This document shows positions 1-7,184 of a stretch of DNA of 64,000 nucleotides, piece after piece. Below the pieces are notes generated by a model that saw only the letters and a list, made by a program, of their open reading frames with translations, did no database searches and was not told the origin of the DNA. Every line of letters starts with the position of its first letter. Positions within the stretch are counted from its first letter, which is position 1. A program made the position numbers and the translations under genes. The DNA is from Flavobacterium sp. 83 (GTDB lineage Bacteria; Bacteroidota; Bacteroidia; Flavobacteriales; Flavobacteriaceae): positions 2,232,001 to 2,296,000 of the forward strand of contig NZ_JQMS01000001.1 in the NCBI RefSeq assembly GCF_000744835.1. Reading direction: 5' to 3'.

Positions 1-897
1 TATTTTACTTTCAAACGCTGCAATTTCCGTTTCAGTTATCCAATTTTTTTGCAAAAGATAGTTTTCGAATTGTGGAATCGGGTCTCTTTTTTTCCATTCT
101 TCAACTTCCTTTTTATCACGATATAACTCGGCATCAAACATGGAATGGGCTCTGAAACGGTACGTATTACAAACTAATAAATAGGGCTTGCTCGAGCTTC
201 TTACTTTTGCGACAGCTATATTTGCGGCTTCAACTACCGCCATCAAATCCATTCCGTCGACTGCTGCTGATTCAATTCCGTAACTGGCTCCTTTTTTTTC
301 CAGTTCAGTCATTGCATGTGTGTATTTTAAGGCCGTTCCCATAGCGTAGAGATTGTTTTCACAAACAAATAAAACAGGAACTTTCCATAGTGCTGCTAAA
401 TTCAATGCTTCGTGAAATTCTCCTTCGGCAGCAGCACCTTCACCAAAAAAACAGCAGGTAATTGTTGCTTTTTTTTGTTTTTTAGAAGCCAGTGCCATTC
501 CTACTGCTAAAGGAAGATGACTGCAGACAATTGCGTTACCTCCATAAAATTTTTTAGAAGCATCAAACAAGTGCATGGAACCGCCCCGACCTCGGCTACA
601 GCCTTCTTGTTTGCCATACATTTCAGCCATGATAATATCAGCATCAATGCCTCGTGCTAATGCGTGACCGTGTTCACGATAGGTACTTAATACATTGTCA
701 TCATCCGTCAATGCTTGGGTTATACCTACGGCTACAGCTTCTTCTCCAATATATAAATGCAGGAATCCTCTAATTTTTGCTTTGGTATATTGTTCAGCAG
801 CTTTTTCCTCAAAGCGTCTGATGAGCAGCATTTGATACAAAAGCAAAAGTCCTTTTTTTTCATCCATTTGGCTTGGTATTGTTGCTGGCTGTACCAT
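1..897 (-). CDS. Pyruvate/acetoin dehydrogenase E1 component, alpha subunit (3' end off window)
   Basis: Thiamine-diphosphate-dependent E1 alpha subunit of a 2-oxoacid dehydrogenase complex, which decarboxylates pyruvate (or acetoin) and passes the acyl group to lipoyl-E2. The 299 visible codons start at an ATG at 895-897 and run off the left edge, so roughly the last tenth of a usual 320-340 residue subunit, or a fused beta subunit, is missing. Visible marks are the N-terminal RRFEEKAAEQY and GFLHLYIGEEAV segments, STYREHGHALARG, and the ThDP/Mg motif FFGEGAAAEGEF followed by CENN about 30 residues later. The neighbouring acetate ligase, SDR and PEP synthase on the same strand suggest an acetyl-CoA/pyruvate role. 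Pyruvate versus acetoin specificity cannot be settled from this fragment. Confidence 0.88.
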   Translation of the reverse strand, partial: MVQPATIPSQMDEKKGLLLLYQMLLIRRFEEKAAEQYTKAKIRGFLHLYIGEEAVAVGITQALTDDDNVLSTYREHGHALARGIDADIIMAEMYGKQEGCSRGRGGSMHLFDASKKFYGGNAIVCSHLPLAVGMALASKKQKKATITCCFFGEGAAAEGEFHEALNLAALWKVPVLFVCENNLYAMGTALKYTHAMTELEKKGASYGIESAAVDGMDLMAVVEAANIAVAKVRSSSKPYLLVCNTYRFRAHSMFDAELYRDKKEVEEWKKRDPIPQFENYLLQKNWITETEIAAFESKI

Positions 898-985
898 AAT
901 TATTATTTTTTGTTAGTAAATCTTATGTATGATGGTAATGGCTATTCTAAAGATGCATCGTCTGTTTTTTTAATGAATTGTATTT

Positions 986-1174
986 TTACATTCCAAAGGC
1001 ATAGTAGTAGAAAGTAAGGTCGCCGGCATATTTTCTTTCAAGCATTATGGCACCTTGTTGGGATTTTACAGCTTCAATAAAAGACCTAACAGTTGATAGA
1101 GGTCTATTATTTAAGGAAGTAATTAAAAATCCCTCTTTGATGTTTGAATATTGTTTCAGTTTTCCATCATAATA
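986..1174 (-). pseudogene. Remnant of an HtrA/DegP serine protease C-terminus (PDZ domain tail)
   Basis: Read on the minus strand, this is a 62-codon open stretch bounded by stops, with no usable start codon. Its translation, with IKEGFLITSLNNRPL near the front and ending in YYYAFGM, looks like the last PDZ domain of flavobacterial Do/HtrA periplasmic proteases, which commonly end in a YYAFG-type tail. The protease domain and first PDZ are absent: the acetate ligase gene ends only about 30 bases upstream. It is therefore read as a leftover gene fragment between the acetate ligase and E1-alpha genes. The family match is from recall and needs a search. It could instead be the tail of another PDZ protein. 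Confidence 0.55.
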
Positions 1175-1205
1175 TTAAAAAAACAGTTTCCAATTTTTAA
1201 ATTAT

Positions 1206-2939
1206 CTAGGATTGTTCCAATGTTGAAATATCTCCTTCCGGTAAACCCAGTTCTCGGGCTTTTAGTAATCGACGTAAAATTTTCCCACTTCGAGTTTTAG
1301 GAATGCTGTCGACAAATTCAATTTCTTTTGGAGCAACTGCCGGACCCATTTCTTTTCGGGCGAAACCCATAATGTCCATTTTAGTTTCTTCATTGGGCAG
1401 TTTCCCGGTTTTCAAGACCACAAATGCTTTTACTAACTCACCAATCGTAGGTTCAGGTTTTCCAATTACTGCCGCTTCGGCCACTGCAGGATGTCGCATT
1501 AAGGTACTTTCAACTTCAAAAGGCCCTACCATATGTCCTGAAGTTTTGATAATATCATCGGCACGACCGATAAACCAGAAATATCCATCAGCATCCTTTT
1601 TCGCTAAGTCCCCGCTGAGATACCAGTCCCCGATAAAGCATTTTTTATAGCGTTCTTCTTCATGCAAATACGCCCTAAATAAGGAAGGAAATCCTTTTTT
1701 TAAAACTAGATGACCTTGGATATTAGGCTCTGTAATTATTTTTAGTTGGTTTTCATGTACTGTTGCAATCGCAATGTCAATTCCGGGCATAGGTTTCCCC
1801 ATCGAGCCTGGTTTTACTTTCATGGAAGGATAATTAGCAATCATGATACCTCCGGTTTCGGTTTGCCACCAATTGTCCAGAATAGGGAAACCAAAATTCT
1901 CCTGACCCCAAATCACGGCTTCGGCATGAAGTGGTTCGCCTACACTTAAAATTAACCGTAGCTTTTCAAGATGATATGCTGTAATAGGTTTAATATCCAT
2001 TCGCATTAATCGCCTGATGGCAGTAGGAGCGGTGTACCAAGTTGTTACTTTATGTTCTTCCAGGATGGAATACCATCTTGCGGCATCAAATTCTTCCTCA
2101 TCAATAATACTAGTGATTCCATGCAGTAATGGTGCAATAATCCCATACGACGTGCCGGTAACCCAACCCGGATCAGCAGTACACCAATAGATATCTCCTT
2201 GATGAAAATCGAGAACATATTTTCCGGTAATATAGTGCGTCAGTACAGCTTGATGAACATGTAAAACGCCTTTTGGCATTCCTGTGGTTCCGCTTGTAAA
2301 ATGAAGTAAAGCGGCATCTTCCGGATTTGTTTCTGGAATAGAAAACTCCTCTTTTGCTGATTGCATCAATTTAGAAAAAGATAAAATTTTATCTGAAATA
2401 TGTTCTTTTGCATCGATGATAATTATAAAACGAAGCGAAGGCAATCTTTCCAGTACTTGTTTTATTTTTTTTTCGAACAAAATAGAAGTTGTCACTAAAA
2501 CCGAAGCATCACCTCTACTGAGCCTCTGAAAAATGGGCTCAGGTCCAAAAACAGAAAATAACGGGCAAAATACAGCCGTATATTTCAACGTTCCTAAGGC
2601 AGTAATGTACAATTCAGGAATTCTTCCGGCTAATGAGAAAATGCGTTCTCCTTTTTTTATACCTAAGTTGTCAAGTACATTAGCAAATTTTGAGGTTTGA
2701 ACTTGTAATGCAGCATAAGTGAGGTCTTTAAAACTCCTGTCTTTTTGAATAAAACGAAAAGCAACCGTATCTTTCAGCTGATTTTGAGCATGACAATCGA
2801 TAGCTTCATGAGCGATATTTAGCCCTTTTCCATTAGGAAGCCCATTTAATTCTTGGGCAATTGTATCCCAAGAAAAAGAAGCGAGAACTTTTTCATAATC
2901 CCAAAGATGGTACTCTTCTTTATTGTTGATGAAAATCAT
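1206..2939 (-). CDS. acs: Acetate--CoA ligase (acetyl-CoA synthetase, AMP-forming, short AcsA type)
   Basis: Cytoplasmic ANL-superfamily enzyme that makes acetyl-CoA from acetate, ATP and CoA through acetyl-AMP. The 577-residue length fits the short AcsA type rather than the ~650-residue enteric Acs. Motifs in order: the P-loop-like FTSGTTGMPKGVLHVH around residue 215, the acyl-binding DNWWQTETGG near 360, the hinge region WYLSGDLAKKDADGYFWFIGRADD, and the C-terminal PKTRSGKILRR whose Lys is the catalytic lysine that is acetylated in this family. The start overlaps the end of the upstream osmC-like gene by 20 bases, suggesting translational coupling. It lies in a leftward run with the SDR and PEP synthase genes. 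Propionate could also be accepted. Confidence 0.9.
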   Translation of the reverse strand: MIFINNKEEYHLWDYEKVLASFSWDTIAQELNGLPNGKGLNIAHEAIDCHAQNQLKDTVAFRFIQKDRSFKDLTYAALQVQTSKFANVLDNLGIKKGERIFSLAGRIPELYITALGTLKYTAVFCPLFSVFGPEPIFQRLSRGDASVLVTTSILFEKKIKQVLERLPSLRFIIIIDAKEHISDKILSFSKLMQSAKEEFSIPETNPEDAALLHFTSGTTGMPKGVLHVHQAVLTHYITGKYVLDFHQGDIYWCTADPGWVTGTSYGIIAPLLHGITSIIDEEEFDAARWYSILEEHKVTTWYTAPTAIRRLMRMDIKPITAYHLEKLRLILSVGEPLHAEAVIWGQENFGFPILDNWWQTETGGIMIANYPSMKVKPGSMGKPMPGIDIAIATVHENQLKIITEPNIQGHLVLKKGFPSLFRAYLHEEERYKKCFIGDWYLSGDLAKKDADGYFWFIGRADDIIKTSGHMVGPFEVESTLMRHPAVAEAAVIGKPEPTIGELVKAFVVLKTGKLPNEETKMDIMGFARKEMGPAVAPKEIEFVDSIPKTRSGKILRRLLKARELGLPEGDISTLEQS

Positions 2940-3393
2940 ATTTTTCTTCTTTTGAAATAAGAGTCAGTGCAACTGTTACTTCTGGTTCTAATCGGATTAT
3001 TGTTTTGGTATCATTAGCGATTGCACAGGATTTTTCACTTATTTTTAAAATATGTTTTACTTGTTCTGGTTTTTGAAAAAAAGGAATAACAACTTTTGGT
3101 TTCAGGACTATTTCTGTTATAGTGTGCTTACTGTTAATTGTTTCTACGTTGCAAGTAGAATTACTTTCAAAGCTTATAAATTTGAGATTCGTATTTTTAG
3201 CAATTGCTAAAAAAGTGCTCATTAGGGAACTATTTATTGAGGAAAGAAATAAAAGTTCAAAAGACAAAATTTCTTCCATTCCTTTTGGAAAATCAATGGG
3301 TATAGCTACTTCAATATTTTTAGGTATAATGGGAGAACTTAAAACCCCTTTTCTATTTCCTATCCACTTTAAGTTTACTTCGTATTGATGCAT
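2920..3393 (-). CDS. OsmC/Ohr-family protein lacking the first cysteine
   Basis: A 157-residue protein with the OsmC/Ohr fold pattern: N-terminal KWIGNRKGVL, a central helix ELLFLSSINSSLMSTFLAIA, and a C-terminal helix carrying KSCAIANDTK. OsmC and Ohr enzymes reduce organic hydroperoxides with two cysteines, one in each helix. Here the second is present (Cys123), but the position of the peroxidatic first cysteine is serine (about Ser56), so normal thiol peroxidase chemistry looks impossible. It may be a binding or structural paralogue. It sits between the SDR and acetate ligase genes, overlapping the latter by 20 bases, so it probably shares their transcript. Family call fairly firm, function unknown. 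Confidence 0.7.
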   Translation of the reverse strand: MHQYEVNLKWIGNRKGVLSSPIIPKNIEVAIPIDFPKGMEEILSFELLFLSSINSSLMSTFLAIAKNTNLKFISFESNSTCNVETINSKHTITEIVLKPKVVIPFFQKPEQVKHILKISEKSCAIANDTKTIIRLEPEVTVALTLISKEEKYDFHQQ

Positions 3394-3431
3394 ATTTCAT
3401 GTGTTTTAGAGGTGATAATTAAATTTAGAAA

Positions 3432-4187
3432 TTATTGGGCCACAAAACCGCCATCTACAGCCATTGCGAGCCCGGTTACAAAAGAGGCTTCGTCAGAACA
3501 CATCCAAACGACCGCATTAGCTATTTCTTCGGGTTGACCAAAACGACCAATAGGTTCCAGCCCTGTGAACTGTTCTACTGCTTCTTTTGTTTTTCCGGTA
3601 AGGCGATCAATCATGGGAGTTTGTATTACTCCAGGACAAACAGCATTCACCCGAATTCCCAGTTGTGCACATTCTAAAGCAGCAGTTTTGGTTAATCCTA
3701 TTACACCATGCTTAGAGGCGACATAAGCTGGTAAACCGGCAAATCCTACTAATCCTGCAACGGAGGCACAATTGACAATTACGCCTTTTCTTTGTTTTAA
3801 TATCTCGGGGATTTCATATTTCATGCAAAGCCAGATTCCTTTTAGGTTTACACTAATGGTTTGATCCCAATTTTCCTCGGTGCAATCTTGTGTAGGAGCT
3901 GACTTTCCTTCAATTCCAGCATTGTTGAAAGCATAATCCAACCTTCCAAATGCAGCAATCGTATTTTTAACCATCGCTTTTACATCAGCAGTTTTTGAAA
4001 CATCGCATTTGATAAAAATGGCTTCTCCTCCTGAATCTTTAATAAGGTGAAGCATTTCCTCGTTTTCTTTCCAATCGACTATGACAACTTTTGCTCCTTT
4101 TTTTGCGAAAGCGAGTGCAGTTGCACTTCCAATTCCTGATGAACCGCCAGTAACAATGGCTACTTTATTCTTGAATGTTGTTTCCAT
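3432..4187 (-). CDS. SDR-family NAD(P)-dependent oxidoreductase
   Basis: Classical short-chain dehydrogenase of 251 residues. It has the Rossmann motif TGGSSGIG near residue 14, the structural NNAG near 90, and the catalytic set Asn (SVNLKG), Ser (NCASVAG), and YVASK about residue 157, followed by the PG motif VCPGVIQTPM. An Asp (VDW) after beta-strand 2 favours NAD over NADP. It lies 12 bases downstream of PEP synthase and just upstream of the OsmC-like gene in one leftward run. The substrate cannot be read from the sequence. Given the neighbouring E1-alpha and acetate ligase, a small hydroxy/keto compound such as acetoin is possible but is only a guess. Confidence 0.85.
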   Translation of the reverse strand: METTFKNKVAIVTGGSSGIGSATALAFAKKGAKVVIVDWKENEEMLHLIKDSGGEAIFIKCDVSKTADVKAMVKNTIAAFGRLDYAFNNAGIEGKSAPTQDCTEENWDQTISVNLKGIWLCMKYEIPEILKQRKGVIVNCASVAGLVGFAGLPAYVASKHGVIGLTKTAALECAQLGIRVNAVCPGVIQTPMIDRLTGKTKEAVEQFTGLEPIGRFGQPEEIANAVVWMCSDEASFVTGLAMAVDGGFVAQ

Positions 4188-4199
4188 AATCGAGTTCTC

Positions 4200-6620
4200 T
4201 TACATTAGAATTTTTCTTTTTGTTTTCTTTTCTGCTTCCAAAATGTTTTCAATGCCTTTTATAAGCGCATCAGTATTAAAGGAGATGCTGTCAATGCCTT
4301 CGTTAACTAAAAACTTAGCAAAATTCGGGATGTCACTGGGTGCTTGACCGCACAAACCCACTTTTATTTCAAAACGTTTGGCTACCCGAATGGTTTCTTT
4401 AATTAAATATTTAACCGCAGGATTTTCTTCGTCAAATAAATAACTTACTAATGCTGAATCCCGATCCAAGCCTAATGTTAGTTGGGTCAAATCATTGGAA
4501 CCAATAGAAAATCCATCAAATAGTTTTGCAAATTCATCGGCCATTAGTACATTACTTGGAATCTCAATCATTACATATACTTCCAATCCGTTGACACCTT
4601 GTGTTAATCCATTTTTAGCCATTTCAGTAAGGACTTTTTCACCTTCATCCACTGTTCTGCAAAAAGGAATCATGAGTTTTACATTATGGAGTCCCATTTT
4701 ATTGCGTACTTTTTTCATTGCTTCACATTCTAAGGCGAAACCTTTTCGATAAAAATCACTGTAATATCTGGAAGCTCCCCGAAAACCTATCATGGGATTT
4801 TCTTCTTTAGGTTCGTAATATTTTCCGCCAATGAGGTTGGCATATTCATTACTTTTAAAATCACTCATTCGTACAATTACATCTTTTGGATAAAATGCGG
4901 CAGCAACAATAGAGACGGCTTCGGCTAGTTTATCAATGAAATAATTTTTAGGATCATCATAGCCTTTTGTTAATGTTGCTATTTGGGCAATAATAGTTTC
5001 ATCAGTTATTTTTTCAGGTTCGCATAATGCCAACGGATGAATTTTTATGGTATTCGAAATAGCAAATTCCATTCGCATTAATCCCACACCTTGATTAGGA
5101 TAATGGCTTAATTCAAATGCTCTTTCGGGATCGGCAAGAATAAGCATGGGATCTGTTTTTGGCATCGCAAGTTTGCTGAAATCCTGTTCTGTAATTTCCC
5201 ATTTCAGTAGTCCGTCATATATAGTTCCTTCTTTGCCTTGGGCACAAGAGACAGTGATTTCCTGTCCATTTTTTAGTACTGATGTCGCATTGCCGCAACC
5301 TACTACTGCTACCGTTCCCAGTTCTCGTGCTACAATGGCAGCGTGACTGGTACGTCCGCCTTTATTGGTAATAATTGCCGAAGCTCTTTTCATGATAGGA
5401 TCCCAATCGGGATTTGTCAAATCAGTAACTATAATTTCTCCATCTTGCAACAAATGGCCATCTTGCGGACTATTTAAAATACGCACTTTCCCGGAAGCAA
5501 TTTTATCGCCAAGAGCTATTCCTTGTGTTAGAATCGTTCCTTCCTCTTTTAGTTTATAGATTTCTCTAACGCGCTTATTTGCTTTACCATGAACAGTTTC
5601 CGGACGTGCCTGAACGATATAAAGTTGGTTGTTCAAGCCGTCTTTAGCCCATTCAATATCCATTGGTTTTTTGTAATGTTTTTCAATTGTATAACACCAT
5701 TGTGCAAGTTGAATTACTTCTGAATCGTTCAACGAAAACTGGTTTTGCTTTTCTAGGGGAGTATCGGTATTACTAATTGTATTTTCTGCGGATGAATTGG
5801 AGGACTTATCAGTATAAATCATAGTGAATTCCTTTCGTCCACATTGTTTTTTTAGAATAGGATTTAGATCTGAATTGTTCAAAGTAGGTTTAAAGACAAT
5901 CCACTCATCTGGTGTGACCGTCCCTTGAACAATATTTTCTCCTAATCCCCAAATACTATTGATGATTATGGTATTATCGAAACCGCTATCCGGATCAATA
6001 GTGAATGCTACACCAGATGCTGCTTTGTCACTTCGCACCATTTGTTGAACGCCTACAGAAATCGCAATGTCCAGGTTTGCAAAACCCATGTCATGTCGGT
6101 ATTTTATGGCGCGGTCCGTGAATAAGGATACGTAACAACGATGAACGGCGTCGATTAACTGTTTTGTACCGTTGATATTTAAAAAAGATTGCATTTGTCC
6201 GGCAAAACTGGCCGTAGGTAAATCCTCCGAAGTTGCGCTGCTGCGTACAGCTACATCAAGATTGTTTACGCCACATTGTTTACTAAGGTATTGATATGCA
6301 GTATCGATTTCGACCTGAATTTCATCCGGAATTGTTGCTGATAAAATTAGATTTCTAGCTTTTTCTCCAATGGAAGAAAGATTTGAATAGTCTTTGGTAT
6401 CTAATGAAAGTAGTAAATCTTTCAATGTTTTTTCCAGATTATTCATTTTTCTAAAGAGACGGTACCCATTAGCCGTGACCGTAAAACCATTAGGAATATT
6501 AATGCCTTTTGGATTAAGCTGATTGTACATTTCGCCTAAAGAAGCATTCTTACCACCAACTTTACTAATGGCTTCGATGCCAATTTGGTTAAAAAAAAGG
6601 ATGTGTTTGTACTTTGCCAT
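4200..6620 (-). CDS. ppsA: Phosphoenolpyruvate synthase (pyruvate, water dikinase)
   Basis: Converts pyruvate, ATP and water to phosphoenolpyruvate, AMP and phosphate, the gluconeogenic entry for growth on C2/C3 compounds or amino acids. The 806 residues match the family length. Order: N-terminal ATP-grasp domain starting KVGGKNASLGEM, swivelling phosphohistidine domain with GGRTSHAAIVAREL (His426 is the phosphorylated residue), and a C-terminal PEP-utilising TIM barrel with GSNDLTQLTLGLDRDS and GLCGQAPSD (Cys757, close to the catalytic Cys of the E. coli enzyme). It is the first gene of the leftward block and has a -7 box about 110 bases upstream. Residues 255-290 hold a Ser/Asn-rich insertion that looks like a surface loop. 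Confidence 0.93.
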   Translation of the reverse strand: MAKYKHILFFNQIGIEAISKVGGKNASLGEMYNQLNPKGINIPNGFTVTANGYRLFRKMNNLEKTLKDLLLSLDTKDYSNLSSIGEKARNLILSATIPDEIQVEIDTAYQYLSKQCGVNNLDVAVRSSATSEDLPTASFAGQMQSFLNINGTKQLIDAVHRCYVSLFTDRAIKYRHDMGFANLDIAISVGVQQMVRSDKAASGVAFTIDPDSGFDNTIIINSIWGLGENIVQGTVTPDEWIVFKPTLNNSDLNPILKKQCGRKEFTMIYTDKSSNSSAENTISNTDTPLEKQNQFSLNDSEVIQLAQWCYTIEKHYKKPMDIEWAKDGLNNQLYIVQARPETVHGKANKRVREIYKLKEEGTILTQGIALGDKIASGKVRILNSPQDGHLLQDGEIIVTDLTNPDWDPIMKRASAIITNKGGRTSHAAIVARELGTVAVVGCGNATSVLKNGQEITVSCAQGKEGTIYDGLLKWEITEQDFSKLAMPKTDPMLILADPERAFELSHYPNQGVGLMRMEFAISNTIKIHPLALCEPEKITDETIIAQIATLTKGYDDPKNYFIDKLAEAVSIVAAAFYPKDVIVRMSDFKSNEYANLIGGKYYEPKEENPMIGFRGASRYYSDFYRKGFALECEAMKKVRNKMGLHNVKLMIPFCRTVDEGEKVLTEMAKNGLTQGVNGLEVYVMIEIPSNVLMADEFAKLFDGFSIGSNDLTQLTLGLDRDSALVSYLFDEENPAVKYLIKETIRVAKRFEIKVGLCGQAPSDIPNFAKFLVNEGIDSISFNTDALIKGIENILEAEKKTKRKILM

Positions 6621-6730
6621 TTCGCATGTTTTTAGAATAAAAACAGACCATTATTTGCCTGTTAAAACAGTAATAATAGAAAATAGTTGAGGCGCATTTT
6701 TTTTGTTAATCAGGTAGCAAATTTTTAATT

Positions 6731-6738
6731 CAAAAGTA
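6731..6738 (-). promoter_or_regulatory. Possible -7 promoter box for ppsA
   Basis: On the minus strand this reads TACTTTTG, matching the Bacteroidota -7 consensus TAnnTTTG. It lies 111 bases before the ppsA start. No clear -33 TTTG is seen at the usual 17-23 base spacing. Confidence 0.35.
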
Positions 6739-7067
6739 GGTTTGAAATTTGCGTACTATTTTTTTAGGTATAAATCAGAAAAGTAGGCTTTCCTAATTGT
6801 TTGAAACCCATATTGTAAATTTAATGAAATAATTATTTCAAAGGGAATAAAAATGAATATATTTTTAATTTAAATGATTGTTTTACAGTATTTTGTGATT
6901 TTTATTTGTTTGCAAAAAATAATTAAAGTGAAAGATGTTTAGGTTCCTTTTTCACATTAAATTTAAAAACAAAGCATTAAAAATTTGTAGCTCTTTTATG
7001 TAAGAAAAATTATTGTAAAAGTTGCGAATATTAAGTTTGAAAATTATTTATAGTGAAATAAATAAAT

Positions 7068-7075
7068 TATTTTTG
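7068..7075 (+). promoter_or_regulatory. Possible -7 promoter box for the sensor kinase cluster
   Basis: TATTTTTG matches TAnnTTTG and lies 109 bases before the first kinase ORF. The nearest TTTG upstream (7036-7039) is 28 bases away, longer than usual, so this is only a candidate. Confidence 0.35.
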
Positions 7076-7184
7076 TAGAGCTACAAATAATTAAGTTTTA
7101 AATAAATAATGTAAGTATAACTGTAAAATTAGTTGTTTAGACTTATAAATTCTGTACTATTGTAATTAAAGAAAAAGCCACAAA

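Larger units (their letters stand above)
6621..7184. other. Divergent intergenic region, 564 bases, no gene
   Basis: Very AT-rich DNA between the divergent PEP synthase and sensor kinase genes. No coding frame with recognisable content and no RNA gene was seen. It holds one leftward -7 box (6731-6738) and one rightward -7 box (7068-7075), listed separately. The remainder is runs of A and T without an obvious long inverted repeat. Confidence 0.6.

Noticed and set aside
757..1017. Rightward 86-codon frame over the E1-alpha start and the HtrA remnant
   Set aside because: Antisense to a well-supported E1-alpha gene; no recognisable sequence.
6621..7184. Hidden short gene in the divergent spacer
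   Set aside because: Frames are short and stop-rich with base content typical of promoter DNA.
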